The notes: generated from the sequence alone by a model not told the origin. A DNA stretch of 64,000 bases from an uncultured Methanomassiliicoccus sp. (GCA_905203995.1 CAJKXZ010000001.1:186001-250000); one strand, 5' to 3'. Counted from the first letter of the stretch, positions 43,801-52,115 are shown. Program-made: numbers and translations.

Positions 43801-44208
43801 GCCGTCAGCATTTTTACCGATCTTAGCACCGGCAATACCTTCCAGAGGCGCAACTAAAATACCCTCTGTCAGAACCGCTAATCCTACTCTCACCGCTCGA
43901 TCTACCCGTTCTTCTTTAGTTTTAGCTTCACGGGTAGCCATTTCTTTGGCGATCAGCAAGGAGACTTCTTCACGGTTATGATCTTTGGAGAGCTCCCGGA
44001 TTCTTTCCGCTACGCCTTCTACATGCCAGTCTGCCAATAGTTTCTCTACACGGGAGGCTAGATCTTCGGCACGGGGAATTTCCACGCTCAATTCGGGATC
44101 TAAACCTTTGCTCCGTGCTTCATTAGCTATCTGATAGCAGTGTTCTGCTCCATCTGCTAATTGTTGGAAATACTCTTTCATGTGCTGGCTGCACGCAACT
44201 TCAGGCAT
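40858..44208 (-). CDS. polC: DNA polymerase D large subunit (DP2)
   Basis: 1116 aa catalytic subunit of the archaeal PolD. Recognisable parts: the N-terminal YFQQLADGAEHCYQIANEAR, the double-psi-barrel regions with GRTTGLAALAIHPSTMF, the catalytic DEDSVILLLDGLINFSR, and several zinc-binding CxxC sites including CTKC...CYCG near the C-terminus. No intein, although this gene often carries one. GGAGTGA just before the ATG at 44208 sets the start. It directly follows NOG1. Confidence 0.95.
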   Translation of the reverse strand: MPEVACSQHMKEYFQQLADGAEHCYQIANEARSKGLDPELSVEIPRAEDLASRVEKLLADWHVEGVAERIRELSKDHNREEVSLLIAKEMATREAKTKEERVDRAVRVGLAVLTEGILVAPLEGIAGAKIGKNADGSEYLSLSFAGPIRAAGGTGQALSVLIGDVVRRELGLGKYQPTESEVQRFKEEIPLYRQCQHLQYCPGNEEIEIIARSCPVCVDGEGTEKMEISGFRDLPRIETNQVRGGACLVIAEGMCLKAPKIQKHVKKLGIDGWEFIDEYLKWKQHHEAEVSGGKETKGIVPDSKFLKDMVAGRPVIGHPSTAGGLRLRYGRGRTTGLAALAIHPSTMFALDDFLAIGTQIKIERPGKAGAVTPCDQIEGPILLMKNGDLIQPETPEEVRKIRKDIDEIIDLGEVLLPYGEFMENNHVLAPGAYSIEWYKVELRAKCNELPEDWEDPTYERAKEIARTYDVPLHPKFNLFWYDETIANLSELRAEILKTGSYAEGKLILPRENFPKRTLETLGALHTIEDGKIVIDFYTMPLLEGLGLGVSEGKIVEKSPLADPGEEEERAFSSDTLRAVSQAMGIEVRARAVTRIGARMGRPEKAKEREMKPPPHALFPLGQNGGMQRLVSVAVRNRSIEVEVGVRQCTVCGRNTYFCGCPECGGHTIPTSEPTAQKIELPNILSDALKRVNIFPAPEIKGVQGMMSHNKTPEALEKGILRAANGLFVFKDGTIRYDMTDVPVTHFRPNEIGLSVEKAKELGYEVDAFGNELTSGDQVCELRVQDIIPSVGCGNYLVKVSKFIDTMLERHYGMESFYNAETKEDLIGQLTIGLAPHTSGGILCRLIGYTRSNVGYGHPFFHASKRRNADGDEDSVILLLDGLINFSRSFLPDRRGGLMDAPLVLTTRLDPNEIDKEAHNIDVLWEYPLEFYQATMEYKHPKEIEKIMDTVAARIGSSLQYEGFGYTHDTSNISAGPAESAYKTLETMIDKMNAQLEIARKVRAVNAQDVAHRVITKHFLPDMIGNLKSFSSQTLRCTKCNAKYRRVPLIGRCYCGNSLTLTVHEKSVKKYLEIAKEISERFDLDAYTQQRIAIVEESMNSLFQSDKIKKCKLTDFM

Positions 44209-44212
44209 TACT

Positions 44213-45208
44213 TCACTCCGGCAATTCGTCCATTTTTTCAAAGCGTTTGGCTTTTAAGAACTTTTCCACTTCGTCGATGAGCTCTTCGACACCTTCGCCC
44301 GTCTCACCAGATATCTTCCTCCGGTCAGTGAATTTTCCAGGGAGGTCGCATTTGTTCTCGACTTCGATGATGGGGATGCCTTCAAAATTCTTTTTAACAG
44401 AATCCAGCAGAGCCAATTGTTTTTCAGTACTGTAACCGCAGCTTTCCGATGGATCAATGATGAAGACAATCAGATCAGCTAAGTATTTCAGAGCTAAAAT
44501 TGCCTGCAGTTCAATGGCATTCCTTTCTTCGAGTTCACGGTCCAAAAGTCCTGGCGTATCAATGATCTGATATGTGCGCCAGCCTTTAGTCAGATGGCCA
44601 ATGATGATGCCTTTTGTGGTGAACGGGTAGGAAGCGATGGTAGGGTTGGCCGTTGATATCCTTTCTACCAGTTTGCTTTTACCGACGTTAGGGTATCCCG
44701 CAATTACAATTGTCTCCAGCTGAGGATCAACCGACGGCAGGACTTTCAAGGAGTCTCTGGCCTTTTGAAGGAAAACTAAATCGTCATTTATCCGTTTAAT
44801 GACTGATGAAAAACGTCCGTAGAATTCCTTGGTCAATTTAGCAACGCTGTCAATGCTCGGTGCTTTTCGTACCATCTTTAAATATTTTCTCTGCAGCTCT
44901 GAGCATTTTTCGGCACACCATGAAACATTGGCTAGTGAAATTTTGAGCTTATCCTGACCGATTATTACATCCACTAGCTGAGCAAAGAAATCATCTTCTT
45001 TTTCGATCTTAGGAAATCCACGCACGTATTTGAGCAAAGTAACGACCGTCATATCGCCGATCGCGGTAATCTTGGCAATGTTGGTCTTTTTGACCGTATC
45101 GAAAGCTACAGTACCATTTACTGAAATTTTAGAGGCTCTGGCATAAGCTTTATCCAGCAATTCTTGTGAACTCATGATGGTTGGTATCTTTCTCTTCCAA
45201 TCGGTCAT
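44213..45208 (-). CDS. NOG1-family GTPase
   Basis: 331 aa. The N-terminal helical NOG1 domain (KIPTIMSSQELLDKAYARAS) precedes a G domain with P-loop GYPNVGKSKLVERIS, switch II DTPGLLDRELEERN and NKCD in VENKCDLPG. Works in 50S subunit assembly. The initiator lies within a perfect palindrome, and a TATA-like TTTAATAAT ~25 nt upstream suggests a leaderless mRNA. It heads an operon with DP2, which starts 5 nt downstream. Confidence 0.93.
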   Translation of the reverse strand: MTDWKRKIPTIMSSQELLDKAYARASKISVNGTVAFDTVKKTNIAKITAIGDMTVVTLLKYVRGFPKIEKEDDFFAQLVDVIIGQDKLKISLANVSWCAEKCSELQRKYLKMVRKAPSIDSVAKLTKEFYGRFSSVIKRINDDLVFLQKARDSLKVLPSVDPQLETIVIAGYPNVGKSKLVERISTANPTIASYPFTTKGIIIGHLTKGWRTYQIIDTPGLLDRELEERNAIELQAILALKYLADLIVFIIDPSESCGYSTEKQLALLDSVKKNFEGIPIIEVENKCDLPGKFTDRRKISGETGEGVEELIDEVEKFLKAKRFEKMDELPE

Positions 45209-45230
45209 ACCATTCTATAAGGAATGGTAT
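45207..45230. promoter_or_regulatory. operator-like palindrome at the NOG1-DP2 promoter
   Basis: ATACCATTC-TATAAG-GAATGGTAT: perfect 9-bp arms, 6-bp spacer. It spans from the probable TATA box to the start codon of the leftward NOG1 gene, where a repressor would block transcription. Confidence 0.5.
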
Positions 45231-45237
45231 TATTAAA
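45229..45237 (-). promoter_or_regulatory. TATA box of the NOG1-DP2 operon
   Basis: On the minus strand TTTAATAAT, centred about 25 nt before the ATG at 45208; partly overlapped by the palindrome. Confidence 0.45.
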
Positions 45238-45325
45238 GCTAAGCGTGTCAAGATCTTGCTTGGGATGATAATTTTAAGTCATATCGTGTACAATCACAAG
45301 CTAAAATTGCGTGAGACTGAAGGCG

Positions 45326-45952
45326 ATGTATACCCCTGAGGCAGTAATCCGTTTGAAAAAAGATGAACAAGTCATCCTTACTGCAGAAGATGCTGAACTT
45401 CTTTTATCTTTGAAAAAAGGAGAGCTTGCTCATTTTCCTCACCAGTCACCTTTTGTCACTCCCGAGGGCAATAAACTCACTCTGGAAGGGGAAGAAATTT
45501 TAGCAGAATATCTTACTAAATCTGCTTACTTTCAAGATTCGCTGGCAGCCATGTACCGCAATCCGGTTCCGACTGTGGATGGACTCATAGTCTCCTCAGG
45601 TAAAATTCTCCTCATCAAACGAAATGCCGAACCTTTTCGGGGCAGCTACGCACTCCCGGGAGGTTTTGTCGAGTATGGCGAAACATTAGAGCAGGCCGTC
45701 TTACGAGAAATCAAGGAAGAGACTGGCCTAGATACACAGATTTCGCACTTAATTGGTGTATTTTCAGCACCTAACCGGGACCCACGGCGCCATACAATTT
45801 CTGTAGCCTTCGCGCTGGAAATCTTACGGGGAACACCCCAAGCTGGAGATGACGCGGCCACTGCGGAATTCTTCGCACTTGATGAGCTTCCGCCCTTAGC
45901 TTTCGATCATGCGGAAATTATTGCTAAATGGCGGCAGGAGACGCTTTATTAA
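45326..45952 (+). CDS. Nudix hydrolase
   Basis: 208 aa. The C-terminal ~135 residues are a Nudix domain with the full box: GGFVEYGETLEQAVLREIKE continuing EETGL (G-x5-E-x7-REUxEE-x-GU). This resembles ADP-ribose/NADH-type pyrophosphatases. The N-terminal ~75 residues are not recognised. A GTG at 45311 is an alternative start. Overlaps the convergent Lrp gene by 4 nt. Confidence 0.88.
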   Translation: MYTPEAVIRLKKDEQVILTAEDAELLLSLKKGELAHFPHQSPFVTPEGNKLTLEGEEILAEYLTKSAYFQDSLAAMYRNPVPTVDGLIVSSGKILLIKRNAEPFRGSYALPGGFVEYGETLEQAVLREIKEETGLDTQISHLIGVFSAPNRDPRRHTISVAFALEILRGTPQAGDDAATAEFFALDELPPLAFDHAEIIAKWRQETLY

Positions 45953-46386
45953 ATCCCGGGGTATCTAATAACTGGCTCCAGAATCATCGTGATTTCAATA
46001 TCATAGAAACCCAAAGGCCTGATCTTTTTATCGATGATCTCCGACAAAGTCTTATTGTCAGTAGCAGAAATCCTGAACATGATTTTTCTGCGGCCAGTGA
46101 CTCTTAAAATCTCTGAAACCCCTTCTACTTTCTTTAAAGCCTCCACGGCTTCGGTATCGTCAGAAGGCAGTGATACGGCCACATAGGCATCAGCATTGAT
46201 GCTCATTTTTTCATGATCGACGATTACTGAGTATCCGGTGATTGTTTTGTTCTCCTCTAGCTTTTTAATTCTGTCGCGCACTGTGGAAGGAGAACGATCG
46301 ACCATTTCGCCAATCTCTTCATAGGTTAATTTGCTGTTCCTCTGAAGATACTTGAGTATCTCAGAATCCAGATAATCTTGAACCAT
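45949..46386 (-). CDS. Lrp/AsnC family transcriptional regulator
   Basis: 145 aa. N-terminal helix-turn-helix (LDSEILKYLQRNSKLTYEEI, recognition part SPSTVRDRIKKLEE), hinge, then an RAM ligand-binding domain (VAVSLPSDDTEAVEALKKVE). Forms octamers and senses amino acids in known cases. Target genes unknown; the palindrome 0.7 kb away at the NOG1 promoter is one candidate site. Confidence 0.92.
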   Translation of the reverse strand: MVQDYLDSEILKYLQRNSKLTYEEIGEMVDRSPSTVRDRIKKLEENKTITGYSVIVDHEKMSINADAYVAVSLPSDDTEAVEALKKVEGVSEILRVTGRRKIMFRISATDNKTLSEIIDKKIRPLGFYDIEITMILEPVIRYPGI

Positions 46387-46481
46387 CTTCTAAAATTTAT
46401 GTTTCCCTACGTTCTTATAATTTGCAGTCAAATTGCTGATTCTGCTAGATTTCTCGGAACTTTTGTTGATTAAACCTTAAT

Positions 46482-46488
46482 TTTATAT
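46482..46488 (+). promoter_or_regulatory. TATA box of the SelB-like gene
   Basis: TTTATAT, centred 27 nt before the ATG at 46512; leaderless transcript expected. Confidence 0.6.
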
Positions 46489-46511
46489 CCTCTTGTGCTT
46501 ACTCATCAGAT

Positions 46512-47459
46512 ATGTCCAATCTTAATGTAGCTGTTATCGGCCCCCTCGACTTCGCCAAAGAATTGGGTAAAAAAGGAACAGCTTCAGATATTACTCTTTA
46601 TGATTTAAAACAGGGAAAAGACACTGTTACTTTCATTGAGGCGACCAAGTATCCTGAACGTCTGGCCCCTTTATTTTTTGCTGTTTCTATGGCTGACAGC
46701 GCTCTCGTAGTAGTGGAAGAGCTCAACGCGCAGCTGGGAGAGAGCATTGTTATGCTGCATGCTGCTGGTATCAATCATGGTTACATTATTCTGCGTAATT
46801 ATCTAACTCCCGAGCAGATAGCGCCTTTACTGAAAGGGACACTGCTTGAAACATATGAATTTGTTGAGGAAGATCTGGTTGCGCTGCGGGAACGCTTCTT
46901 AGATGATGCCCGGGCTAGCTCTTCAGAAAGTACCGGACCTTGTGCTATCCCCATCGACCACTTCTTTAATGTAAAAGGTGTAGGAACTGTCATCTTAGGC
47001 TATGTTGCGTCTGGTAAGGTTGCTAAGCATGAGGATCTGAAAGTGCTGCCGACCGATAAGACCGCCCAGGTCCGTTCCATCCAGAAACACGATGATGATT
47101 ATGATGAAGCAATCAAAGGTGACCGTGTGGGTCTGGCGCTGAAAAACATCACTGTCGAAAACCTTGACCGGGGAGACGTTCTTACTTCCGATCCCAACAT
47201 CAAATGCACAGAAAATCTTGAAGTTGAATTAGATCTGGTGCCTTTCTGGAAGGCGCCTCTTAAAGAGGGTATGGTTTTCCATGTTGGACACTGGATGCAG
47301 GTTATTCCTGCCCGTGTGGAAGCAGTAACCAATAGTGAAAAACCTGTGTTAAAACTGGCCTTGGAGAAATCACTGGTCCATTTGAGCGGAGATAAAGCTG
47401 TATTAATGTACCTTGATGGCGGAAAACTGCGAATTGTGGGCTCCATCGCCCTCAATTAA
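46512..47459 (+). CDS. SelB/EF-1A-like protein with degenerate GTPase domain
   Basis: 315 aa. Residues ~1-135 have the size of a G domain but lack its motifs: no GxxxxGKS/T loop, no DxPGH, no NKxD. Residues ~150-315 hold clear translation-factor domains II and III (HFFNVKGVGTVILGYVASGK, then VGLALKNITVENLDRGDVL), closest in style to archaeal SelB. It is probably not an active GTPase. It may bind a special tRNA or the ribosome without hydrolysis; related proteins in other methanogens have no settled function. Confidence 0.8.
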   Translation: MSNLNVAVIGPLDFAKELGKKGTASDITLYDLKQGKDTVTFIEATKYPERLAPLFFAVSMADSALVVVEELNAQLGESIVMLHAAGINHGYIILRNYLTPEQIAPLLKGTLLETYEFVEEDLVALRERFLDDARASSSESTGPCAIPIDHFFNVKGVGTVILGYVASGKVAKHEDLKVLPTDKTAQVRSIQKHDDDYDEAIKGDRVGLALKNITVENLDRGDVLTSDPNIKCTENLEVELDLVPFWKAPLKEGMVFHVGHWMQVIPARVEAVTNSEKPVLKLALEKSLVHLSGDKAVLMYLDGGKLRIVGSIALN

Positions 47460-47520
47460 TTTTTTATTGATTTTATAGGCGGAAATCGTCTTATAACTTC
47501 TTATAGGTGTTTACAGGAAC

Positions 47521-47553
47521 GGCAAGAAAGCCTTTGTTTTCAAGGGTTTTGCC
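47521..47553 (+). terminator. imperfect hairpin with T-rich tail
   Basis: GGCAA pairs with TTGCC and CCTTTG with CAAGGG (one G-U) around a TTTT loop; T-rich sequence follows. Lies 61 nt past the SelB-like gene. Confidence 0.4.
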
Positions 47554-47621
47554 ATTTCTCTTTATATTCTGTCATAAGTTTACGTTATCAACTTTTAGCT
47601 TGTGGAGCGACAGAAAATTCT

Positions 47622-47699
47622 ACTATTTTTTATAGTGGCGCTGCAAAATCTTCGATTTTGCTTCGCGCGCAGCGCGGAAATCACGTTTTTCGTGATTTC
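47622..47699. repeat. cluster of nested inverted repeats
   Basis: Four perfect inverted repeats in 78 nt: ACTAT/ATAGT (47622-47636), GCGCTGC/GCAGCGC (47638-47644 with 47669-47675), GCAAAATC-TTC-GATTTTGC (47643-47661) and GAAATCACG-TTTTT-CGTGATTTC (47677-47699). Located 65 nt past the 3' end of the acyltransferase gene. Could be a terminator array or part of a mobile element end. Confidence 0.65.
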
Positions 47700-47764
47700 A
47701 CAGTGTTTCTAAAAAAATACGCTGGCACTTAAGACGTATTAAATTTAGCCTGACAAACTGGATT

Positions 47765-48853
47765 TTATAGCTTAACTTTATCTTTGGGTTTATAACCGAA
47801 CATAACATTTAGCATCGGGCAATGTTTTATGCCAATACAGGTAATAATCGATGCTCCCATCGAGCATAAAACCGATAAAATAAATATAAAAGCAGCGTCG
47901 ATGTTTATAAGTGAAAACCAATATTCAAACGCAACTACCCAAATAAAATGGACTATGTATATACAGAAAGATATTGATGTAAGGAACTTTGTAGAGCGGT
48001 TTGTACCATTAAAAAATCTGTGCCCCATACAAAATAAAGCCAATATGCCGAAGCCGCCTGCAAGAAAATTTAACACAGCGCTCAAAACTGGCAAATCATA
48101 ATCCGTCCAAATAAAAAGCCATATGTTCAACAAAGTCAAAATAATCCAATTCATTAAGTAAAAATATTTGAATTTTATAAGCCTGCCCACAGCTTGGTCA
48201 TCAGATAGAATATAGTAGCCAATAAGATAAAGGAGTAAAAATGTTATGATATTTTCACCTCCGAGTTTTATGGGGTAGGCACACATTGCAAGTAATATCA
48301 GAAGAGCAGTGGCCCACGCATCAAATTTAACCGTTTTGATTTTTATGAGTTGTCTTTTAAATAGAATATCGAACAGACAGACAAAAAAACTAATTATAAA
48401 CAAATATAAAAGGAACCATAAGTGTCCTATACTGAAACCGCCGTCATATCCTGATATATCCGTCCATTTGGTAAAAAACACAGTGTAGTGTTGAAAAAAA
48501 TCGCCGGTATATCCGCAGTTCGTTTTGTCTGCAATGTAGGTCAGTATGGGCATAAAAAACAAAGTGCCAAATATTAACGGTAATAATAATTTCAATACGC
48601 GTTCCATCATAAATTGCTTATAAGAACGCCGTGCAAGAGAGTATTTTGCACTCATACCCGCCAATAAAAACAGCAAAGTCATAAACCATGGAGAGATAGC
48701 GACAATGAGGGAACTTAAAATTTTGCTTGTTCCTAAAATTATATAATTACTTTCGCCCCAACAATTATACGCCATAGCAGCGTGATAAGGAATAAGCAAA
48801 AGAATACATATCCATCTTAAATTGTCTATAAAGTTCTTTCGCTCCATATTCAT
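47765..48853 (-). CDS. acyltransferase 3 family membrane protein
   Basis: 362 aa, about ten membrane segments. The N-terminus (NFIDNLRWICILLLIPYHAA) carries the family's key His after the first helix. Such enzymes O-acylate surface sugars or small molecules. The gene is visibly more AT-rich than its neighbours, uses ATA and AAA freely, has a bacterial-style GGAG site 8 nt before the ATG at 48853, and is bracketed by strong hairpins. Together these suggest acquisition from a gut bacterium, probably a Firmicute. Confidence 0.88.
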   Translation of the reverse strand: MNMERKNFIDNLRWICILLLIPYHAAMAYNCWGESNYIILGTSKILSSLIVAISPWFMTLLFLLAGMSAKYSLARRSYKQFMMERVLKLLLPLIFGTLFFMPILTYIADKTNCGYTGDFFQHYTVFFTKWTDISGYDGGFSIGHLWFLLYLFIISFFVCLFDILFKRQLIKIKTVKFDAWATALLILLAMCAYPIKLGGENIITFLLLYLIGYYILSDDQAVGRLIKFKYFYLMNWIILTLLNIWLFIWTDYDLPVLSAVLNFLAGGFGILALFCMGHRFFNGTNRSTKFLTSISFCIYIVHFIWVVAFEYWFSLINIDAAFIFILSVLCSMGASIITCIGIKHCPMLNVMFGYKPKDKVKL

Positions 48854-49185
48854 GAGTGTATCTCCAAAATATGATTTGTCGAGTACGCCTTATTTGCCTA
48901 AGGCGTACAAACCCATAATCTTTTTTTCATTTTAATATGACCGCATGAAAACGTCAAATAGCTCATTTCGTTTCATTACTTTATGCTACTGTTCATAACC
49001 TTGTTTGTTCGCTTGGGCACCATTCTACCCTTTGAAGGACGGTTTCTCACATAGCAGAAATGCTGATTTCATAGGTTTTTCCGGCTGGAAAAAGGATTTT
49101 ATAACCACCGAAATTTACTATTTTTTATTTATTCTCGCACCCATAGCGAGTAAATTACTACTACCATCGCTGAGAAGAACGATTC
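48854..49185. other. intergenic region
   Basis: About 330 nt between divergent genes. It contains the hairpin at 48883-48908. A 65-codon reading frame at 49005-49202 has no ribosome binding site and runs into the hemerythrin start, so it is not called. Confidence 0.4.
48883..48908. repeat. perfect inverted repeat upstream of the acyltransferase
   Basis: GTACGCCTTA-TTTGCC-TAAGGCGTAC, 10-bp arms with a 6-nt spacer, 30 nt before the acyltransferase start on the minus strand. Could be an operator or an element end. Confidence 0.6.
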
Positions 49186-49653
49186 ATGAAAATGAGTCTT
49201 GAACAGATGATTATTGAAGATCATAATCTGCTGCGAGACGGAATGGATGCACTTGCATCTACTTCCATCGCGGATGTGGATGAACGTCTGGAACTCTATC
49301 CTGAGATCTTCTCTCGACTTTATGCTCATGAAAAATCTGAACAAGCCACCATTCATTCGCAGATGAAAATGTATGATGAAACCAAGCCACTTGCTTTGGT
49401 TGCTGAAGAACAAGAGCGTGTGGCTAGGATTTTGGCTGTAGAATTAAAAGACACTACCCTTGATGATGAGATCTGGCTGCCTAAGCTGCTTACACTCCAG
49501 GGTCTTTTACAGCAGCATATGTCTTTTGAAGAAGAGACGATCATTCCCATCGCTAAACAAATCCTCGATCAGGGAACAATGAACCGTTTGGGAATTGATT
49601 TTGAGCGCGAACAAAAAGAGGCCTTAAAGAACGCGCAAGTCATTTACGAATGA
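49186..49653 (+). CDS. hemerythrin-like (HHE) protein
   Basis: 155 aa four-helix bundle. Metal-ligand candidates: IIEDHNLLRDGM (helix 1), YAHEKSEQATIH (helix 2), QQHMSFEEETIIP (helix 3). HHE proteins bind a di-iron centre and deal with oxygen or nitric oxide. Two ATGs (49186, 49192) are possible. Stands alone upstream of the helicase gene. Confidence 0.85.
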   Translation: MKMSLEQMIIEDHNLLRDGMDALASTSIADVDERLELYPEIFSRLYAHEKSEQATIHSQMKMYDETKPLALVAEEQERVARILAVELKDTTLDDEIWLPKLLTLQGLLQQHMSFEEETIIPIAKQILDQGTMNRLGIDFEREQKEALKNAQVIYE

Positions 49654-49713
49654 GACTACCAAATGAGAGTATCAGGGCGTTAGTTTGATAATGCAGACCG
49701 CCTTGATACCCAC

Positions 49714-51750
49714 ATGGTCGCTAATTTCTGTGATGTTTGTGGGAGCCTTTTAAATCCCGCAACAGGGCGCTGTCCGCGGTGTTTTTCGGGACCATCTCGT
49801 CCCTCCCCTCCTAAAACAGCAAGGTCTTCACAAAGCATCGCGAAACAGGGCCATGGATTATTTCCCTATGAGCCGAGACCTTTTCAATTGGAGATTGTCG
49901 ATGCTATCCGCAATGCGCTGGATTCGGGAAAACACATCATCATGGAATCAGGTACCGGCACTGGTAAGACTGTTTGTTCACTGGTAGGAACTTTGGAACA
50001 TTCACGGCCGCGGAAAAAGAAGATTATCTACCTTACCAGAACTGTATCGCAGAGCGACCAAGTAATGAAAGAACTGCGGACTATCGCCCGCAACAATAAG
50101 ATTACTGGTATTGCCGTAGCCGGCCGTATGAAATCCTGTCTTCTGCAGAAGCAGGAAGGCATGCGTGATGTGCCGCCTGCTGTCATGGCACGGATCTGTG
50201 AGGATCGTAAGGCGCGGACTATTGCTAATGAACGGGGCGGCTGTCCCTATTACGCTGATTTTCTAGCCATTGGTGAATTAGCATTTACGCAGCATTGTTT
50301 TGCCAACTTACCGACTGTCGGTGAATTTGACCGTTTTTGTGAGAAACAAGGAGCCTGCCCTTATGAAGCCCGGAAAGCAATCATGCCGATGGCGGAAATC
50401 ATTGCCGTACCGTACATTCATCTGCTTTCCGAAGACATCCGCAACAATCTCTTTGACCGGCTGAAACTGGAAGGCGGAGATTTTACAGTAATTGTGGATG
50501 AGGCGCATAATTTGATCGATGCGGCCCGAGACCAGGAAAGTTTTTCCATTTCAGTTTTTGACCTTGATTCGGTCTTAGTTGAAATCCGGGAAATGGGTAA
50601 TTCCTTTTTGAAGAATCATATTTCCATCCAGGATGTCTGTCTCGTTCTAAAAGAAATCATTGAAACGGCAGTTAAAGAATTGATCCCGGCCAGGGCCAAT
50701 GATGCTCGCTTAGGACGGCGTTTCTTGGAAGGAAGACTGCGGCAGGAATTAGGTCTCAGCGGTGAAGATCTGGATAATCTCTGCTTTTCGATGATCGATC
50801 GCGGTGAAAAGATTCTCGAAGACCGCATGGATTCTGGCAAAGAGCCCGTTTCCCATATCCTCCGGCTGGGTTCTAATCTCCGCTCGTGGATCGCTTCTTC
50901 TGATTCGATTTATCTCAAAACAATTTCTGCCGATAGTGGCGGTATGCTTGTCGCTGCTTGTTTGGAACCCAATGAGATTGCGCAGTTCTTAAAAGGTACC
51001 GGCGGTGCGGTCCACATGTCTGGAACACTCAAACCGCTCCGGCAATATGCCGATCTGCTGGAACTGACACCGATTTCCGAACTACGCGAATTTCCTTCAC
51101 CTTTTCCCAGCACCAACCGCCTTACGCTTTACACGGAAGATGTTAGCGCTGGCCAGCGGGAGATGAAAGAAGACCCCTCAATGAAAGCAAGAATTGAGAG
51201 TTATATTATTGATATCTGCAACGCTACCGACCGCAACACAATGGTCTTCTTCCGTTCGTATGAAATGCTGAAGTCGATGAGGTATTCCATTGAAACTGAA
51301 ATCGACCGTAAGCTGTACTGGGAAGAGTCTGGTAATTCCTATAAGCTGGCTAATGCGATTGAAGCCTTTAAAACTCATAAAGACGGAGTTTTCTTTACCG
51401 TAATGGGTGGTAAGATTGCCGAAGGTCTGGACTTTCCCGGACAGGAATTGGATATTGCGGTTATTGTGGGCATACCTTATCCGCCGCCAACTCTTGTCGG
51501 AGAAGAGCTGAAAAGGAGATATGATCAAAAATACGGGCCGGGAACAGGCTGGGAATATGTTTCGGCAGCTCCGGCAGTACGCAAAATGCAGCAGGCATTG
51601 GGGCGGCTGATCCGTACAGAAACTGATAAAGGAGCAGCCGTTATCCTTGATTCCCGGGTGTCTCGATACTGTAGCCAGCTCGATGCTAAACCGACCAAAG
51701 ATCCTGTAAAAGACATCACTGACTTTTTAGGCTGGTCAAGACGGTTTTAA
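49714..51750 (+). CDS. XPD/DinG family Fe-S DNA helicase
   Basis: 678 aa superfamily 2 helicase. An N-terminal zinc ribbon (CDVC ... CPRC) is an extra; then Walker A ESGTGTGKT, DEAH in VDEAHNLID, and late motif QALGRLIRTETDKG. Between motifs Ia and II, cysteines (KSCLL, RICED, GGCPYY, GACPYE) fit the 4Fe-4S domain of XPD. Unwinds DNA 5' to 3' in repair. Its 3' end overlaps the convergent ferredoxin gene by 4 nt. Confidence 0.92.
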   Translation: MVANFCDVCGSLLNPATGRCPRCFSGPSRPSPPKTARSSQSIAKQGHGLFPYEPRPFQLEIVDAIRNALDSGKHIIMESGTGTGKTVCSLVGTLEHSRPRKKKIIYLTRTVSQSDQVMKELRTIARNNKITGIAVAGRMKSCLLQKQEGMRDVPPAVMARICEDRKARTIANERGGCPYYADFLAIGELAFTQHCFANLPTVGEFDRFCEKQGACPYEARKAIMPMAEIIAVPYIHLLSEDIRNNLFDRLKLEGGDFTVIVDEAHNLIDAARDQESFSISVFDLDSVLVEIREMGNSFLKNHISIQDVCLVLKEIIETAVKELIPARANDARLGRRFLEGRLRQELGLSGEDLDNLCFSMIDRGEKILEDRMDSGKEPVSHILRLGSNLRSWIASSDSIYLKTISADSGGMLVAACLEPNEIAQFLKGTGGAVHMSGTLKPLRQYADLLELTPISELREFPSPFPSTNRLTLYTEDVSAGQREMKEDPSMKARIESYIIDICNATDRNTMVFFRSYEMLKSMRYSIETEIDRKLYWEESGNSYKLANAIEAFKTHKDGVFFTVMGGKIAEGLDFPGQELDIAVIVGIPYPPPTLVGEELKRRYDQKYGPGTGWEYVSAAPAVRKMQQALGRLIRTETDKGAAVILDSRVSRYCSQLDAKPTKDPVKDITDFLGWSRRF

Positions 51751-52115
51751 AGCTTTTCAAAATCGTCCATCACTTTATTTATTACGGGATCTACGTGTTT
51801 TTTAGCAGTACCGACCGCACTTGCTGTTCGTCCATAGAGCTCTAGACCTCCGTAAGGACACATATGAACACAGCGGGTACAGCCGCGACAGCGGCGGTCA
51901 TCAACAACTGCTTTTCCTTCACATATCTGGATGGCATGAACCTTACAGAACTCTCGTTTAACACAAAGACCACAACCACGGCAGTCATCATTAGCCCTGA
52001 CATGCATGCCAGGAATTTTAGCATACTTTACCGCTATTTCTTTAGGAACTCTGGGTAGTGCGTATAATATTTCTCGTATGGGGGAATAGTCCTCATCGCT
52101 CATTCGTGACACCAT
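51747..52115 (-). CDS. 4Fe-4S dicluster ferredoxin-like protein
   Basis: 122 aa. Two cluster motifs: CRGCGLCVKREFC (unusual last spacing, C-x2-C-x2-C-x4-C) and CRGCTRCVHMCP. An N-terminal ~35-residue extension (YSPIREILYALPRVPKEIA) and a C-terminal tail flank them. Electron carrier of unknown partner. Start ATG at 52115 or, four codons in, 52103. Confidence 0.85.
   Translation of the reverse strand: MVSRMSDEDYSPIREILYALPRVPKEIAVKYAKIPGMHVRANDDCRGCGLCVKREFCKVHAIQICEGKAVVDDRRCRGCTRCVHMCPYGGLELYGRTASAVGTAKKHVDPVINKVMDDFEKL

Noticed and set aside
40858..44208. Intein in DP2
   Set aside because: The chain is continuous through all conserved blocks at normal length; no splicing motifs.
49005..49202. 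65-codon reading frame before the hemerythrin gene
   Set aside because: TTG start, no ribosome binding site, unconvincing composition, and overlaps the real start at 49186.
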